The position numbers and the translations under genes are program-made. From the NCBI GenBank assembly GCA_004794655.1, contig SMMW01000585.1:1196001-1260000 (forward strand): a DNA stretch of 64,000 nucleotides. Reading direction: 5' to 3'. Shown piece by piece: positions 60,632 through 64,000 of the stretch. A model generated the notes under the pieces. The model saw only the letters and a program-made list of their open reading frames with translations, had not been told where the DNA came from and searched no databases. Source of the stretch: Marisa cornuarietis (Eukaryota; Mollusca; Gastropoda; Architaenioglossa; Ampullariidae). The first letter of the stretch is position 1. Each line of letters opens with the position of its first letter.

Positions 60632-61690
60632 GTAAGCAGTCTGACTGAATGTTTTTCTTTTCTCTTCTCTTCATTTCAAGTTTGTTTTGTAGACAATTTC
60701 TTTGCTGTTTTTCTTGTGTAAAAAAAACCGTTTGCTATACGGGTTTATCTGGCTAAGGCAAAGCTCTGTATCCCAGCCTGGGTAAAATACCCGGCACATT
60801 CCAGTGGCAACGAGATTCAGGGGCTTTCAATCTCACCTTGATAGTTTCGTGATAAGAAATCTTATTTCTTTATTCATTTATTTTGTTAGTACGATATATT
60901 TCTTACATCTTTCCTGTCTTGCAAGCTTTTTTTTACATCGAAGCTGACAACATAGGCGATTGCTATTATTATTATTAGAAGTAGTAGTTGTAGTAATGGT
61001 GCAGCTTCTACAAAATAAGATAGAAAAACGAAAAAGAGAAAAGGAAAGAAAGAAACGTTCATTAGCCTTTATTCCATAGCGTTTTCCTGTTTCCTATGTT
61101 ATCTTTGGCTCCCCTTTTCTTTTTTTCTATATATTTTTCCCTTTCTTTGACTTAGTTTCCCTTTTCGCGACACCATCCTACGTGGTGCAATCAGTACCTG
61201 CATTGCACCAGTGGTGCTGGCACAGGTAATAAAGGTCGTGGGTCGTGCAGACTACAGGTACTTGACACTCACGTCTGTTCCTGGGGCTCGCTGCACGAAT
61301 AGTCATATCAGCTTCATGCAGCTCGGCCCAGGTGCTGCTTCTGTGAGGCAGACACCTCCGTGCAGGTGGACCACCTCGCTGACTAACATTTCTTCTCCCT
61401 CATCACTTCCTCACAATGCAGCGTCATCAGTAACCGCAAATGTAGCCGCAGCAGCCGAAGATTTTTTGTTGTTGTTGTTTTCTTTTGTTATTATAGACTC
61501 ACATGGTCGATTTTATATCCCCGATATCGTTTTAGAAAATGAAAGCTTTTACATGCAGCAGATCAACTCAAATTGACCGAAGGGTTTCAAAGAGATGGGG
61601 AAATACGAGTACACTGCATTCCTTATCTTCGACGCGTGAGAAGTTTTGGTAAATTTTCATGGGAAAAATTACTTTTACACCATTTACCTC
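60632..61690. other. gene-free stretch
   Basis: No supportable gene. An 8-bp inverted pair GGTGCAAT/ATTGCACC lies at 61184-61209. Confidence 0.45.
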
Positions 61691-61696
61691 ACTACC

Positions 61697-61880
61697 ACTC
61701 ACCTCTCCGACACTTGTTTCTCTACCCCTCACCTCTACAACAACGACTTTTACACCACTCCCCTCTATACCACTCATTTGTACACCACTCACCTCTCCGA
61801 CACTTGTTTCTCTACCCCTCACCTCTACAACAATGACTTTTACACCACTCCCCTCTACACCACTCACCTCTCGGACACTT
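61697..61880 (+). repeat. 90-bp tandem repeat, two copies plus partial
   Basis: CTCACCTCTCCGACACTTGT recurs exactly 90 bp apart (61697 and 61787), and a third partial unit begins with CTCACCTCTCGGACACTTGC. Units are themselves built of CACCTCTACAACA-like subrepeats. Because 90 is divisible by three, all plus frames and one minus frame stay open; these are low-complexity artefacts. Confidence 0.85.
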
Positions 61881-62465
61881 GCCTCTTCGTTACTCACCTC
61901 TTTATCTCCTCCCTCTGCCCTCGAGGCCTTGGACTTCGTTTTCTCTAAAAAAAAATTTTCACGAAAAAATATCGTTACTTTTTATTCGAATCCATTTTCT
62001 TTCATTGCCTCTCAAACCCCTTTATTCGGATTAAACAAAAGGCAAGTAACTCCGAAAGGCCAATGATGGTCTGTTGCTGCCCCTGGGCAATGATGAAAAC
62101 GGCGCCATCGCCTCGAGATGACCGGCATTTGAAGGAGTAACCACTGAGCATTTTCACTTCTCAAATTCCTTTGCTTCTTTCTCCATTTTCATGGGGCCGT
62201 TCGAGCACCGATTCGAATATGAAACATTACAGGCGAATAACAGTAGACGTAATAATTTACACGTCCACGCGGTCTCTGGCAATCTGGTAGTTTGTCAGTT
62301 AGTCCGCTCGTACGTTCGTTCGTTTGTCCTTTTCTCTCTCTTACCTTGTGCCGGTGACGCGAAAGTGACGTTTGTGCATGGCTACAAGGAACAGCGGAAG
62401 GTGACGTGCCATGTTCTTTACTTCCATAATGCTGGCTCTGTAAGGCAGTGTTCAGGTGAGACCAG

Positions 62466-62605
62466 ATACGTCACAGAGGTACAGTTACGGACACGTCACA
62501 GATGTACCGTCATGGACACGTCACAGAGGTATAGTCATGGACACGTCACAGATGTACAGTCATGGACATGTCACAGAGGTACAGTCACGCACACGTCATA
62601 CAAAT
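62466..62605 (+). repeat. 25-bp tandem repeat, about 5.5 copies
   Basis: The unit ACACGTCACAGATGTACAGT + CATGG recurs at exactly 25-bp steps (62466, 62491, 62516, 62541, 62566, 62591). Each unit carries a CGTCA CRE half-site, except the fifth (TGTCA). The 149-codon frame that crosses it is not supported as a gene. Confidence 0.9.
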
Positions 62606-63637
62606 TCATACACTGCGTCTACACGTTCTCTTTTGAATAACAAAAGACAAATATCTACCTGTAATCTTCCCGATTTTTATAGTGAACACTAAACACACCA
62701 AATACTTTCCTTCTCTGAATAAGAAGAAGTAAAACGTCGTAAGTAGGCAGGTTGAACGAAGAAAACATTGATAATCTCCCAACATACCCTCATATTCTTC
62801 CGCGTCAGACTTAATTATAAACAGGGAACACTTTTTTTTTCCAAGCTGTGGTATCAACAGAAGAGTTCTCCCGCTACACACTACATTCAGTCATACCGTA
62901 GCCCACCAATTAGGCAAATGTTTACTGTTCCACTCAGGACGTTAAGACGTCTGTTTGAAAACGTTAAAGTCTGAGGTTTATTATTCAACCTCCAAGTTTG
63001 TGTACAGTCTACTGTTCTCTGTGACAAGTAAACTCTCCAAACTTGACAAATAACAACAAAGCTCTCCAGGCTGACACTGACTCCGTTCAAGAATATTCAC
63101 AAATCATAGATTACACTGTATGTGGGGAGCTACTTCCTTTAACACAAAAAACACCACATCCTTTAATAATGCATTGAGGAGTATAAGCGACTTGGTAATT
63201 ACACTCTCAGTGATTATATCCAAAACTGGAAAGAGGCTCGGGTCTTCCGTACTGAAGGGAGCGTTGATTCATCAGCAGAATACAAAGATAATTCACTCGC
63301 ACAGAGCTTTCTTTCCACTTGGGGCCCAGACACTCACGAAATGAGTCGATGTATGTATGACCCAAGTAATTCCTGTAAACTAGCTGTTCAGTAAGTACCA
63401 AGCACAAGTGAACGCACACAAAAAAGTTTTCCTCTGCAGCAGTTACTCAACCATTTTCGTTAAATGTATGCTGATCGTTAACATGGTTGTCTTTTTAAAA
63501 AAAAAATTAATAATATGCTTAGAATATACAATTTACAATTATATTTACCATAAAAATAAAACTAGTGATTTTCCAAAAAAATGAATATGAGATTACATTG
63601 ACCAGGCATGTAGCGCAGCCAAAACCGATTCCCAGGT

Positions 63638-63638
<1 letters not shown>
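62606..63638. other. gene-free stretch
   Basis: No supportable gene or repeat was recognised. Confidence 0.5.

Positions 63639-63639
<1 letters not shown>

Positions 63640-63730
<91 letters not shown>
63640..63730 (+). repeat. (CA)n microsatellite
   Basis: About 45 uninterrupted CA units, the longest CA run in the window. Confidence 0.97.
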
Positions 63731-63732
<2 letters not shown>

Positions 63733-64000
63733 TGTTAAAATTAGACTTGTCACAGATGCCATACCCAGGGACAATTATGAAGAAAGAGAGTCCAGTCACT
63801 GAAAATGCTTTGATTGCCCGAGGAGGCCATGTATCATCAAACAAATTTCAGAGTTCTTGAAAAGTGAAGGTTTGAGAAGATAGTAAATCAAAAATAAGAT
63901 TGATGGTAATTTAATTGCAAATAGGATTAGCTGACGAGGCGTTATTATAGAGTGGTTTCTCATTTTAGTATAAAGTAATCAGCAGTCTCTTCTAGAAACA

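Noticed and set aside
61184..61209. GGTGCAAT/ATTGCACC hairpin as a terminator or structured RNA
   Set aside because: An 8-bp stem with a 10-base loop is expected by chance, and eukaryotic genes do not use such terminators.
61568..62066. Long frames on both strands (109 and 135 codons)
   Set aside because: They are kept open by the 90-bp tandem repeat; low complexity.
62191..62640. 149-codon plus-strand frame
   Set aside because: Its C-terminal third is the 25-bp tandem repeat and the rest is unrecognisable, with no splice or promoter support.

Overview
This window looks like nuclear DNA from an animal, most likely an invertebrate and plausibly a gastropod mollusc. Its genes are split by GT-AG introns, long stretches hold no gene, base composition is AT-leaning, and (CA)n, (GATA)n and (CAT)n microsatellites are abundant. 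Decayed LINEs, a SINE-like family and MITE-like elements are scattered throughout. There is no operon structure, no bacterial signal and no CRISPR. The mollusc assignment is inference; the metazoan assignment is well supported by the genes.

Left part (1-12.2 kb): two real genes, both on the plus strand. The first is the 3' end of a gene for a four-transmembrane, claudin/PMP22-like protein (exons 1201-1338 and 2035-2261; its 5' exons lie outside the window). The second is a complete small SR-family splicing factor of the SRSF3/SRSF7/Rbp1 type. It has four coding exons between 7719 and 11528, giving 132 residues: one RRM followed by a very short RS tail. A noncoding first exon is implied by a splice acceptor just before the ATG, and a promoter-like cluster sits near 5.9-6.0 kb. 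All three coding introns are phase 2 and begin GTAA, so retention of any of them meets a stop at once.

Middle and right (12.2-64 kb): I find no complete protein-coding gene. The region is intergenic or very large introns, and holds transposon relics and tandem repeats. These include two minus-strand copies of an L2/CR1-like LINE 3' end (27.95-28.78 and 48.69-49.21 kb), RTE-like LINE fragments (46.2-46.55 and 54.84-55.07 kb) and four dispersed copies of one SINE-like repeat. There are also a foldback element (21.13-21.55 kb), other MITE-like elements (16.66-17.07, 29.29-29.70 and possibly 54.25 kb), and a 19-copy, 43-bp minisatellite (41.67-42.49 kb). Several isolated exon-like segments have good splice sites or start contexts (16.29, 23.71 minus, 27.0, 31.4, 32.5, 38.5 and 60.2-60.6 kb) but cannot be joined into a gene from sequence alone.

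The least explained signal is a pair of related, open, minus-strand segments at 41.39-41.46 and 43.45-43.52 kb. They match without gaps over 73 nt and flank the 43-bp minisatellite. They look like duplicated exons of an unrecognised gene.
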